Shown: one piece after another, positions 36,200 through 46,941 of the stretch
How positions within the stretch are numbered: the stretch's first letter is position 1
Layout: each line of letters begins with the position of its first letter
DNA from: Conus ventricosus
Lineage: Eukaryota > Mollusca > Gastropoda > Neogastropoda > Conidae
DNA length: 64,000 nt
Reading direction: 5' to 3'
NCBI GenBank assembly: GCA_018398815.1
Contig: CM031626.1
Location: 38,160,387-38,224,386, forward strand
Program-made: the position numbers and the translations under genes
The notes under the pieces: generated by a model
Seen by the model: the letters and a program-made list of their open reading frames with translations, nothing else
Told to the model about the DNA's origin: nothing
The model's database searches: none

Positions 36200-36800
36200 C
36201 AGTATGGTCTGAACACATAATGCCAACTCCCTGTATTGTTTGTACACACATACTACCACTCTCCCAATGCAATTTGTACACATACGACCACATTCTCTGT
36301 TATTATTTGTGTGCATAAACTAATCTCCCAGTATCATGTTTACACATACAACCACACTTCCGGCCTCATCTGTACACAAACATCCATCACTAGAACGTCA
36401 GAAAGCTACACAATGTGCGCATACGTTCACACCCAAAAACTGAACAGCCACATCAGTTATGTACCACCACACGTAACCATCAAAGAGCCACATGAATTAT
36501 GTACAGTGACACCCAAACATCAGAAAGCAACACCAACTATGTACAATCACACTCAAACACCAAAGAGCCTTATCAGTTAGGTACCATTGCACTCAAACAT
36601 CAAAGAGTTTTATCAGTTAGGTACAACCGCACTCAAACACCAAAGAGTCACATCAACTACACAGCATCACATTCAAACACCAAGGGTCACATCAATCATA
36701 GAGCATCACATTCAAACATCAGAGAGTCACATCAATTACAGAGCATCACACTCAGACATCAGAGAGCCACGTCAATTGTATACCATCACACTCCAAAGCT
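36200..36800. repeat. Degenerate ~41 bp tandem repeats
   Basis: Phrases such as ACATCAATTACAGAGCATCA, CACTCAAACATCAGAGAGCC and TTTGTACACATAC recur with about 40-45 bp spacing. Confidence 0.7.
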
Positions 36801-37285
36801 GGGCAGCCGCATCCATGGAACAGGTACCCTCACACTCCCACCTGAAGTCTCTTCCTTTGCTGCAGTCTTGTGGACACTGCTACCAAGACAATACTCACAC
36901 TTTTTAGTTGAACTCCTACCCCACCCTCATCCCACCCACCCCGTTTTCCCCTCAAATCTCCTCCTCCCTTCTTCTAAAGGCATGCAGACCAAGGAGAGAA
37001 GCCAAAGGATAAAATAAACAAAAAACGAAACCAAAAAAAAAAAAAAAAAAAAAAATGGAAGATAGTTCAATAATTCTTGCTCCCACTGTTGCCCAAATAG
37101 CCATGGATGTGGGGGAGGGGGGAGGTTGAGGGAAGGAGAAAAAGAATCGGGACAGGAAGTGAAGGGCCAGGAGAAGGATGCTGGGGTGGGTGGGTGGGGG
37201 GGAGACGGTTGTAGATTTGGAGGTGGGGGTAGGTGGGGGTGGGGAGGGGCGTCCTCTCTGTGGGTGGAGAGGGCACAGCGTGCCA
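36801..37285 (-). other. Proximal 3' UTR of the Cbl-like gene; low complexity
   Basis: This stretch lies immediately downstream of the minus-strand stop codon at 37286-37288. It contains a poly-A run on the plus strand at about 37034-37054 and a G-rich stretch at about 37105-37250. No clear AATAAA signal on the minus strand was found close by. Confidence 0.45.
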
Positions 37286-37529
37286 TCATTGGCTCTGCTT
37301 GACAAACGTCCTCAAAATGTCCTCGGCCATCTTCAGGTTATTGCGCGACACGCGCAAGGCGTCGATCACACGGTCGCGGGAGTAGCCCTGACGGACCAAG
37401 GCGGTGATGCTGTCTTCACTGGGTGGTCCCCCCTCGCCGGAATTCTCCTTGTTGATGTCCTGGTTCTCCTGGAGCTCTCGGCGCGGCGGGGGCATCATGA
37501 CGCCCTCCATTAGAGCCTCCGGGGTTGCT
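37286..37529 (-). CDS. CBL: Terminal coding exon of a Cbl-family E3 ubiquitin ligase (C-terminal UBA domain)
   Basis: On the minus strand the exon starts after CTCTGCAG at 37530-37537 and ends with TGA at 37286-37288, encoding about 81 residues. The N-terminal third is acidic and proline-containing (PPPRRELQENQ, GEGGPPSED). The C-terminal ~40 residues form a UBA domain with LVRQGYS, ALRVSRNN and MAEDILRTFV. The spacing of QGYS, AL, NN, MA and ILR.F is that of the C-terminal UBA of animal c-Cbl/Cbl-b. In Cbl this domain mediates dimerisation and ubiquitin binding. The TKB and RING domains must be encoded to the right, outside this window. The exon begins at codon position 3, which fits a phase-2 donor. 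Codon usage is GC-richer than its surroundings. Confidence 0.85.
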
Positions 37530-38860
37530 CTGCAGAGCACACACACACATACAACGCATTACATCTCTTTCTATTGGTTAAATCAACATTAAGGGTACGG
37601 TGCTCACTAGCCAATGGTACACTACTTTCCATCAGTTAAGTTAACAGAGATGCGTGTTTTAAATCAACAGACATGTGTTATGGATGTGTGTTTTAAATCA
37701 ACAGATATGTGTTACGGATGTGTGTTTTAAATCAACAGAGATGTTACGTAATCGTTAATCCGTTCACATGAACATGTTACATGCTTTCCATCAATCAACA
37801 TGCTCAGTCTTATTTACATGCTGAGCAAAGTTTATCTGTTTTCTTTATTTTCACCCCTTTTTTAAAGCTGTCCGTACAAACAGTATATCACCCTATTCCA
37901 CCTGGAATGATGTATATGTCAAATCTGTTTACCCCAAATTCGTGTACTTGTAATACTCAGACAAAAACCTGTAATCTAAAAAAAAAAAAACAATCTTCAT
38001 AATCGCAATACTTTCGCAACTTTTGCAGATTATTTGGAAAGAGCCGGCCGTTATCGCGTAAGACCAGTTCGTCGCCATCTTTGACAAGGTGAGGGACGCA
38101 AGGCACGCTGGGAAATGTCTTCTTACTGCTTTTGATCGAAACGGTAGCAGACGAAACTTCGCGTTTAACAATTTTCTTTCTTTGATTTTTTTTTCCCGTA
38201 CTTTTTCTTTCTTTTTTTTTTTGGGGGGGGGGGGGGGGTTTAATTCCTGTTTTTTTTTCCATAAAAAATATGGCAAAGTCGTAAGGGTACACAGGTCTGA
38301 TATATTTACCCATGCCCATTACACAACTTGTGCATTTCTGCTTGTACACACATGCCAATGTTTAAGTATGTGTGTGCGTGTGTGTTACATGCATGCTTAT
38401 GTGCATGTGTGCAAGCATGCATGCATGCATGTGTGTGTGTGTTTCTATACAATTGTGAATAAGTGTGAATGCATGCTTGTCAATAATCTTAGTATCAGTT
38501 ACTGCATGGCTGACAAAAAGGAAAAGGAGACAAAGGGATGGTGGGAGACAAAAAAATGACACTGATGGTGGGGGAAAGAGACAGAAAAAGTGAGAGCACC
38601 TTACATTATCAAATCTTTCAATCATTTCATTTTATGTTTTGCTAATTATGTTTGGAGTAGTTTTCTTTCTTGAGGGGATGAGGATGGGTGAATGGAAGGG
38701 GAGGGATGGGGATAGGGAGGAGGTGGTGGGGATGGGCAGTGACATAAAAACAATTCTGACTGTAGCTTATTTTCGTTTCTTTCAATGCCATTAGAAGTGT
38801 GGGTTAATCTGGCAATCTAGTTTCTGTCTGCCAGCCACTCCGAACAGAACAAGACACACC
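37530..38860. other. Intron sequence; short 33 bp repeat and homopolymers
   Basis: A three-copy ~33 bp repeat (GATGTGTGTTTTAAATCAAC) lies at about 37655-37745. A poly-A occurs near 37979, a G-run near 38222-38238 and a TG-rich stretch at about 38365-38442. The segment at 38268-38300 resembles 34946-34985. No exon could be supported. Confidence 0.5.
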
Positions 38861-38864
38861 ATAT

Positions 38865-39180
38865 CCCAAGCACAAAAGGCATATTCCCCACACCATGTTC
38901 CGAATAGGGAATGCCATATTACAAACTCAGTATGCCCTGTTCCAAGCACACCACACCCTTTTCTGAACATGAACATCACACTCCAAACATGTAACGCCAT
39001 ATCGCAAACATGACACATTACATTCCTAACATGGCATGCCATTTTCTAATCAAGGCATACCATACTCCAACTCTGCTTGTTGTGTTGAAAACATGGAATG
39101 CCACATTCCAAACACAGCATGCCATATTCCAAACATGGCATGCCATATTCCAAACATGGCATGCCATATTCTAAGCAAAG
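38865..39180. repeat. Degenerate ~21 bp tandem repeat
   Basis: Phrases ACATGGCATGCCATATTCCA and close variants recur every ~21 bp, and are most regular at 39095-39172. Confidence 0.8.
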
Positions 39181-39419
39181 GCACAGCAAATAAGATCAAC
39201 CACTACATTTCTGTACAAAATACCAGGTAATTAAGATCTAAAGACAATTTTTTTTTCTCACTTTTTTAATTTAAAGTTCATTTAAGGTCGTACAAGGCTC
39301 TAAAATATTAATTTGATAATCACAGGTATGTTATGTATAAGAAATGTGTTAGTAAAAAGGTTAATGGTCGAGTAAGAAAAATGGATGAGCCTCAAACTTT
39401 CGTAGCGTTTCTGTTGTTG

Positions 39420-39605
39420 AGGACCACTCAGCCCAGCCCGCTCCCCCCCCAGGGCCACAGCACAGCTAACAGCACACCACCTCAACCACCATCAAGCCCC
39501 CCCCCCCCCCAGGGTCACAGCACAGCTAACAGCACACCACCTCAACCACCATCCAGCCCAAGCCCACCACCCCAAGGGCTACAGCACAGGTGAAAGCATC
39601 TCCCA
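39420..39605. repeat. ~56 bp tandem repeat, 3 copies with C-runs
   Basis: Copies share GGNCACAGCACAGCTAACAG and CACCACCTCAACCACCATC, separated by poly-C runs of variable length. Confidence 0.85.
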
Positions 39606-39869
39606 TCACCAGCCACCACCCAAATGTATATGCTGTCCCACGCAACCTCTCTTGCTCTCCCCCACCAGCACAACTATCACCATGTGGGACTTCAGACTGT
39701 CTGCCAGAACCATTTCCACTGAGGATATTGTCAAACACTGATTGCAGACCCTAAATGCTGGAGCCATTTCTGCAGAGGACATCATCAGACAATTTTCACA
39801 ACATTCTGGATTTCAGGAATAATTTTCAAATTTCCGCTATTCCAGAAAAAATTCAAACGAGTCGGCAGC

Positions 39870-40640
39870 TATGCTACATCCACTGTGCGTGTCTGTGTTG
39901 GCACCTCACAGCACTACATCCATTGTGTATGTCACACTGATGCCAACTGTACCCACAGACTAATTGCGCTGGCATCTAACAACACTAGTGCGCCTACTAG
40001 GTACTTCACGCTGATGTCTACCGTATGCACAGACTATCTGTGTTGGCATCTAACGAAACTACAACGCTGATGTCTACCGTATGCACAGACTATCTGTGTT
40101 GGCATCTAACGAAACTACAACGCTGATGTCTACCGTATGCACAGACTATCTGTGTTGGCATCTAACGAAACTACAACGCTGATGTCTACCGTATGCACAG
40201 ACTATCTGTGTTGGCATCTAACGAAACTACAACGCTGATGTCTACCGTATGCACAGACTATCTGTGTTGGCATCTAACGAAACTACACCAACTACATACA
40301 TAATATTGATACCAATTGTAGGTACACACTATATATGATGACACCTATTTCATACTAGGACCCACAATATATGTTATACTGAGGACAGCTGTATGTACAG
40401 ACTATGTATGATGACACTTCTAACAATACAACCACAATGTATGTTATACTGAGGACAGTTGTATGTACAGACTATGTATGATGACACTTCTAACAATACA
40501 ACCACAATATATGTTATACTGAGGACGGTTGTATGTACAGACTATGTATGAGGACACCTAACAACACAACACCCACAATATATCTTATATTAATGCCAGT
40601 TGTGTGCAGAGACTATGTACGTTATACTAATACCAGTTAT
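39870..40640. repeat. 56 bp array followed by ~73 bp array
   Basis: From about 40035 to 40290 there are four to five almost identical 56 bp units (CGCTGATGTCTACCGTATGC, ACAGACTATCTGTGTTGGCA). From about 40330 a longer unit of about 73 bp appears (TGTATGTACAGACTATGTAT, ACCACAATATATGTTATACT). Related sequence resumes at 42629, beyond the Tc1 element. Confidence 0.9.
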
Positions 40641-40852
40641 ACAGGTAAAGGGACAAAAGTCTGTCCCCTCTAATGGCGGACAGATTTGAAGTGGTTGTTT
40701 CCCCTAGATTGTGTAGCCAATATTTCAGCATTGGTGGCATGTTTGTGTACTGAAAACCACTGACGTCATTTTCACAAGCGTACTCTTCCGTGTGAAGTAA
40801 AGAAAATCGTTGAACTGTTGTTTGGTGCTTGTGGTTTGCTGTTAGATCTGGC

Positions 40853-42508
40853 ATGACATCCGCTAACAAACAGCTCACAGAGGAGACGAAAAAATACATT
40901 CTGTCGATAGATCAGGAGCTTCTGGTATTTGAGGTGGCAAATGTGTTCAACATGAACAAGTCAACATTCGGGAAACTTTACAAATGCTATTGTGACCGAA
41001 AAACAGCAGGAAAAAAAAACTAGGAGTGGTAGGCCCAGAGTGTTCACAAACAGGTGCCTGTCTGCACTGTCACAGATCGTAAAACGGGACAGATCTGCCA
41101 CAGTTTCTGAAATTTCAGCCAAATTCTGTGCATCAACCTCAGAGCTTAATCTAGGATTTTTCAAAAAGGGGGGCAGTCCCCCCCCCTCATATCAGAAAAA
41201 GGGGGGCACTCCCCCCCTCCTCCCCCCCCTCCTCCCCCCCCCTCCCCCCCCTCCCCCCGGCCCACTTCTTCAGCCAATCGTCTTGAAACCGGTGTTCCCT
41301 TGCACTTGCACTCTTTTCGGGCTGCTTCTCTGAGCTTTTGGATGTAGTCGCGGTTTCTTCATGATCTTCTCCACCCTCGCATGGCACAAAATCTTTTTTT
41401 TTCACTTTTCTTCCACGAAAGTCGAAGTCAAATAGGGTGGGTGCACGCTTCATTTTGGAAAATATCCAATATGGCGTCTTAAACTCTCGCAACTTCTCGT
41501 CGGTGATCGAGAAGGAGGAAGGAACGCCACCGATTGGTTGATTTTTTCTAACAGCCAATGAAATATCAAGAAATCGTTCGCTCCTGCTCAGTTCTAGTTT
41601 CAGTTTTTCAAGCAGACGACAAATGAGTGCCCGCAATGATCAGTGAACAGGGCGGGCAGTCCTGCAACTGTGCGGGAGTCTGCCCGCATTAAGACTGGTT
41701 AATTGCGGGAAGGAACAGATTTTCGGGGGATTGTACAAATCCCGCGCTCTAGATTAAGCTCTGCAACCTGTGTTGAAGTGAGCCAAAAGACGTTCAAGTG
41801 AAATGTGTATGGACTTGGCTATTCAAAGCATCCCCATTGAAGAAACTAGTCATCAAGGAAGTGAACAGAAAGAAGCAGCTGCAGTACTGCAGGAGTCAAC
41901 TTCACTGGACTGTGAACGATCAGTGGAAAAATGTTATTTTCAGTGATGAAAGGACCATTGTGATCAAACCCAATGGACGTGTAAAACTATGGAGGAAAGT
42001 CAAAGAGAAGTGGTCAGTGCTTTCTCTGTGCAGTGTCCATCTTGGCCCGAAGACTACATTGAAACTGATGGTGTGGGGATGTGTTTCATACGACAGAGTT
42101 GGACCACTGGTGTTCGTGGAAGGCAATATGAAGTGTCAGAAGTACACTGATGTGCTGCAAAACAACTTTCTGCCGTTTGTTGCTGACAACGCAAACAACC
42201 GTTGGTACCTACAAGAAGACAACACCTCCGTTCACCGCTCGGCTCACACGAGACCTGGAAGTGACAGCACAGAGTTCCCGTGTTTTTCTGGCCCCCTCAA
42301 AGTCCAGATCTAAATCTGATCGAAAACATGTGGCAAGTCCTCAAGACTCACATGAGAAAAAACATTCACCGCATCAGTACCGTCGCAGATCTGCGCTGTG
42401 CACTCACCACTTGCTAGAATCAACTGACTGTTGCCTACCTCCACTCCCTCTACGACTCTCTACCGAGACGCTGTCAGCATGTTTTAAGTATGAAGGGCCG
42501 GACTACTA
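40853..42508 (+). pseudogene. Tc1-type transposase, broken by a frameshift and an insertion
   Basis: The start ATG at 40853 gives an N-terminal helix-turn-helix reading (MTSANKQLTEETKKYI, VFNMNKSTF). A run of nine A at 41011-41019 shifts the frame, and the continuation reads RSGRPRVFTN and RDRSATVSEISAKF, the Tc1 GRPR region. Coding is then interrupted at 41140-41763 by another element and resumes after 41770. The catalytic core shows FSDE (first Asp), YLQEDN (second Asp) and, after another shift near 42285, PDLNLIENMW (third acidic residue). The end is near 42508. At least two frameshifts plus the insertion make it non-functional. Confidence 0.88.
41140..41763 (-). mobile_element. 624 bp non-autonomous hAT-like element nested in the Tc1 transposase
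   Basis: Perfect 15 bp terminal inverted repeats CAGAGCTTAATCTAG (41140-41154 and 41749-41763) are flanked by direct CAACCT repeats (41134-41139 and 41764-41769). Excising the insert rejoins the Tc1 reading frame. On the minus strand an open frame of about 150 codons (41636-41187) ends with AREHRFQDDWLKKW. This resembles the start of TTF-type/ZBED-like hAT transposases (FQ..WL..F pattern). The CAGAG terminus is typical of hAT, but the duplication is 6 bp rather than the usual 8. C- and G-runs near the left end follow the TIR. Confidence 0.75.
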
Positions 42509-42628
42509 AGTACTAGCAAGTTTGAGTCCAGCCTAAAGGTAAGAATAATAAGTTTTCAGCAACAAGTACCTGTATGTAGTCAGCGCCGGAAGTGCCCAGA
42601 GGGGACAGACTTTTGTCGCATGAATGTA

Positions 42629-43264
42629 TGTACAAGTTGTATGTACAGACTACCTATGTTGGTGCCTTACGATACCACACACACACGTTATAAACTTCAT
42701 ATTCATGTCAACTGTATTCACAGATAATGTTTGTTGGCGCCTAAGAACACTTAACCCATCATGCATTTCAAACCTTTCAAACCACCAGGGAGTTAATCAT
42801 GTCTCAGAAGTTTCAGGTTACTGGGAAATGGTACAAACAAAGACCCACACAGAGATCTATCTGAAAATCCTCTGAATTCAAACCCGTTTTAAACCCCTAC
42901 TGGACAAGATACACAAAGACACTGGCGGACCCCCAGTAAAAAGACAGTCGACACGTTGATGGTCACAATGAGACATTCACAATACTAATCAAACTAAAAA
43001 GAAATATGTTCAGGTTTAGAGCAAAGCACTCAAGAAAAATATGGTTGCAAGTCGTATCATCTACACATGAGTGTAAAACCATACAAAAGATACAAGGGTG
43101 TCCAAGTTTTAAACCCCATATGCACAAATATGTACACAATAATAATGATAGTATTAACATTAATGATAATAAGAACATTAATCATAATGTTAGGATATTT
43201 TCATAGCAAATATGTACACAATAATAATGATAGTATTAACATTAATAATAATAACAACATTAAT
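42629..43264. other. Resumed array fragment, then unique AT-rich sequence
   Basis: 42629-42760 continues the TGTATGTACAGACTA-type repeat interrupted by the Tc1 element. The rest is unique. At about 43117-43265 a tandem duplication of ~79 bp (ATGTACACAATAATAATGAT, AATCATAATGTTAGGATATT) adjoins the LINE 3' end. Confidence 0.6.
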
Positions 43265-43436
43265 CATAATGTTAGGATATTTTCAAAGCACTTTCCAAAA
43301 TCTCAAAGCACTCTACAATTACACAAAACACACATGTATTCAACATCTCTTTTTACACACACAGGCTTTCTCCACTCTTTTTTACTCAAGCATACCCTTG
43401 CCCATGATCAAGCCCATACCAAACAAGCATATATGT

Positions 43437-43473
<37 letters not shown>

Positions 43474-43686
43474 TACACACTACTACCACAAGAAGGCACA
43501 GGAACAAGGAAGGCATCAGGAAAAGGCAGCTTGGTTTTGAAGGCAGTGATGGACTGTGACAGATGGATACTAGTGGCAGAACTACTGAAAGCTCTTCCCC
43601 CATGCCACCTCCGCTAAACTTTGGTATGCAGAAGATCCTGCTGTCAGCAGCAGAACAAACAAAGCGTTTTAGAACACAGACATTAA

Positions 43687-45155
43687 CCCAATGCCTACCG
43701 GATCGACCGAGATCGACCGCGAGATTTCCTCTTTCTGAATACCGGATCGACCGAGATCGACCGCTGAATACTTGGTCAACGACTTTCGCTTTCACCATCG
43801 CATATCCCAGAATGCAATTGCGACAGAAGAGTCTTCCGGTACTTCCGTTTCTGGACGCCATTTTGGTTTTTGTTGCATGAGTTTTGGTGGAGTAGTTTCG
43901 CTGCTGTGAATTTTCAAAGTTCGGCTTTTTTTCGCGAAGATTTTCTGGGAAAATGGCGGATCAAGTAACTATGCAACTTGCAGAATTCATTTTCTGAAGT
44001 GATATTGATGAAGAGAGCGTATTTGCGGGCTACACTCTTGAAGAAGATTTGAAGCAAGACGATTCGGACGTCAATCTTGACCTAGTTATGAATAAAGATC
44101 GACTGCTGACTGATTTTGAGGCCGGAATCAATAATGATTCAGGCGATGATAATGATGAAGTCAAATAGCCCATTGCTGCTGGGCCCAGACCCCAAAAAAA
44201 GAAAATTCGAAAAACAAAACTTGCTAGAGATTCTTTAATTCTTGACTGGAGTGGTTGGCTACAAGAAGTGAAGCCCCCCCAAAGTTTCCCTTGTTTTGAT
44301 AGCCAGGAAACCGGGTCAGTCAGTGGGTGTGTCCCACGATTTGCCTGTAGAAGCATCACCTTTAGCTTTTTGATTTCAGAAGAATTTTGGCAGACTTTTA
44401 ACGAGAAACAAATTTATTTGCTGCACAAAAGCAAGCAGAAAAGGATGAACATAAACTCTGGCCTGAAATAAAAACTGCCTGTTTATCAAAAAGCAAAGAG
44501 GAGCCGGACAAGAGGTACATCATCACCACAGTGTGTGTGTGTGTTGGGGGGGGGGGGGGGGGGGGTTGCTCAGTGCACTTGTGCAAAAGCACATTTTTGT
44601 TGAATTCCATCACAATCTAAAGCCCAGTATTCAGTAATCTGTTCTTGTTATTTTTTTCCCCTCAGTAGTTAGAAGACAAATCTTCTTACCTTCAGTTTAA
44701 CAAAATTGTTGAAGTTTGGGTTGTTGTTTTTTGCTTCACAATAAAAGTTGATTATTTAGTATGCATACCATACAGAATGACTTTATTTTGTTCCTGAAGG
44801 TTTCAGTACTTTGTTTAGACTTGGAAAATCACTCTGTGCTCCTAATCCATGATGTTCTGTGGGTACAGTGAATTTAGGGAAAATTGTTTTAGCACTGAGA
44901 ATACCAAAGTACAGTTAGTCTGTTCGTTTTGTTTTTTTTCCTCGTGTACCAGTTCACTATATGTGGGGGGAAATGGCTGTTTTGGATGGAGTGATGTCTT
45001 TGAATTTTTTTCATTACTTTTACAGAATAGATAAGTTAAAAACAAATTTTCTATTGAGGTTTCTTTATGGCAAGTGTGTATGTGTTGCGGAGTTACCTCT
45101 CTTGGCATGGTATTCTCATAGTCATATAGCACAAAGTCATGCGGTAGGCAGAGGG
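43687..45155 (+). mobile_element. piggyBac-like non-autonomous element, left copy
   Basis: It starts CCCAATGCCTACCGGATCGA and ends CGGTAGGCAGAGGG, with TTAA on both sides (43683-43686 and 45156-45159). That is the target and terminus pattern of piggyBac. Internally, ATGGCGGATCAAG at 43953 opens an acidic N-terminal piece (EESVFAGY, EEDLKQDDSDV), one stop codon, and later frame-shifted ETNLFAAQKQAEKDEHKLW-type sequence as in PGBD proteins. The catalytic domain is missing. Length 1469 bp. Confidence 0.82.
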
Positions 45156-45476
45156 TTAAGAAGTTCAGACACATAGTTCCAGTAACGTCTTGGAAGCAAA
45201 GGCTTGAGGACTTGTATCTTACTCTTTGTTCGAGTGGAAGCCAGTGGTGCACTTTAATTCAAAAGAGAGTTATGCACTGCTGAAACTCAAGTACTTTAAA
45301 CACGAGTTTGGCGGCAGAATTTTGAACCTGTTGGAGAGGTCTTGGAATTTTCTGTGCGTAGCCGACAAGAAATGAATTACAGTAACTTTGCCAGGACAAA
45401 ATGCATGCAATAATCATGTCATAGTTGACTGCACTGTGAGGTATCAGCAAATGGAACTGATGCGTCTGAGTTTTAA

Positions 45477-46941
45477 CCCTCTGCCTACCGCAGGACTTTG
45501 TGCTATATGACTTTGTGAATACCATGCCAAGAGAGGTAACTCTGCAACACAATATACACTTGCCATAAAGAAACCTCAATAAAAAATCTGTTTTTAACTT
45601 ATCTATTCTATAAAAGTAATGAAAAAAATTCAAAGACATCACTCCATCCAAAACAGCCATTTTTTCCACATATAGTGAAGTGGTACATGAGGAAAAAAAA
45701 CACGAACATACTAACTCTACTTCGGTGTTCTCGGTGCTAAAACAATTTTCCCTAAATTCACTGTACCCACAGAATGTCATGGATTAGGAGCACAGAGTGA
45801 TTTTCCAAGTCTAAACAAGTACTGAAACCTTCAGGAACAAAATAAAGTCATTCTGTGTGGTCTGCACACTAAATAATCAACTTCTGTTGTGAAGGAAAAA
45901 AACAACAACCCAAACTTCAACAATTTTGTTAATAAACTGAAAGCATCATATACAAGAAGATTTGTCTTCTTACTACTGAGGGGAAAAACTAACAAGAACA
46001 GATTACTGAATACTGGACTTTAGATTGTGATGGAATTCAGCAAAAATGTGCTTTTGCACAAGTGCACTGAGCAACCCCCCCCCCTCCCCCCGACACACAC
46101 ACACACACTGTGGTGATGATGTACCTCTTGTCTGGCTCCTCTCTGGTTTTTGATAAACAGGCAGTTTTTATTTTAGGCCAGAGTTTATGTTCATCCTTTT
46201 CTGCTTGCTTTTGTGCAGCAAATAAATTTGTTTCTCATTAAAAATCTGCCAAAATTCTTCTGAAATCAAAAGGCTAAAGGTGATGCTCTAACAGGCAAAT
46301 CATGGGACACACCCACTGACTGACCCGGTTTTCTGGCTGTCAGAACAAGGGAAACTGTATGGGGGCTTCACTTCTTGTAGCCAACCACTCTAGTCAACAA
46401 TTAAAGAATCTCTAGCAAGTTTTGTTTTTCGAATTTTCTTTTTTGGGGGGCTGGGCCAGCAGCAATGGGCTATTTGACTTCATCATTATCATCGCCCGAA
46501 TCATTATCGATTCCGGCCTCAAAATCAGTCAGCTGTCGATCTTTATTCATAACTAGGTCAAGATCGACGTCCGAATTGTCTCGCTTCAAATCTTCTTCAA
46601 GAGTGTGGCCCGCAAATACGCTCTCTTCATCAATATCACTTCAGAAAATGAACTCTGCAAGTTGCATGGTTACTTGATCCGCCATTTTCCCAGAAAATCT
46701 TTACGAAAAAAATCTGAAATTTGAAAATTCACAGCAGCAAAACTACTCCACCAAAACTCATGCAACAAAAACCAAAATGGCGTCCAGAAACTGAGGTACC
46801 GGAAGACTCTTCTGTCGCAATTGCATTCTGGAATATGCGATGGTGAAAGCGAAAGTCGTTGACTGAGTATTCAGCAGTTGATCTCGGTCGATCCGGTATT
46901 CAGAAAGAGGAAACCTCGCGGTCGATCTGGTAGGCATTGGG
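45477..46941 (-). mobile_element. piggyBac-like non-autonomous element, right copy in opposite orientation
   Basis: It is the reverse complement of the copy at 43687-45155 over its whole length with a few percent differences. It begins CCCTCTGCCTACCGCAGGAC and ends with the complement of the GGATCGACC start, and is flanked by TTAA at 45473-45476 and 46942-46945. It carries the same truncated transposase N-terminus on the minus strand. Length 1465 bp. The two copies are 321 bp apart (45156-45476). Confidence 0.82.

Larger units (their letters stand above)
40642..42628 (+). mobile_element. Tc1/mariner transposon, interrupted
   Basis: Inverted ends share GACAAAAGTCTGTCCCCTCT (left, 40652-40671) with the reverse complement of 42598-42617, and TA dinucleotides flank the element. 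It encodes a DDE transposase in pieces. The element is about 1.36 kb once the 624 bp hAT-like insertion is discounted, normal for this superfamily. It splits a local tandem array. The outer ~10 bp of the two ends match poorly, so exact boundaries are uncertain by a few bases. Confidence 0.85.

Noticed and set aside
38050..38276. Minus-strand frame containing MATNWSYAITAGSF, possibly a gene start
   Set aside because: No recognised domain, no splice partner, and it runs into homopolymers.
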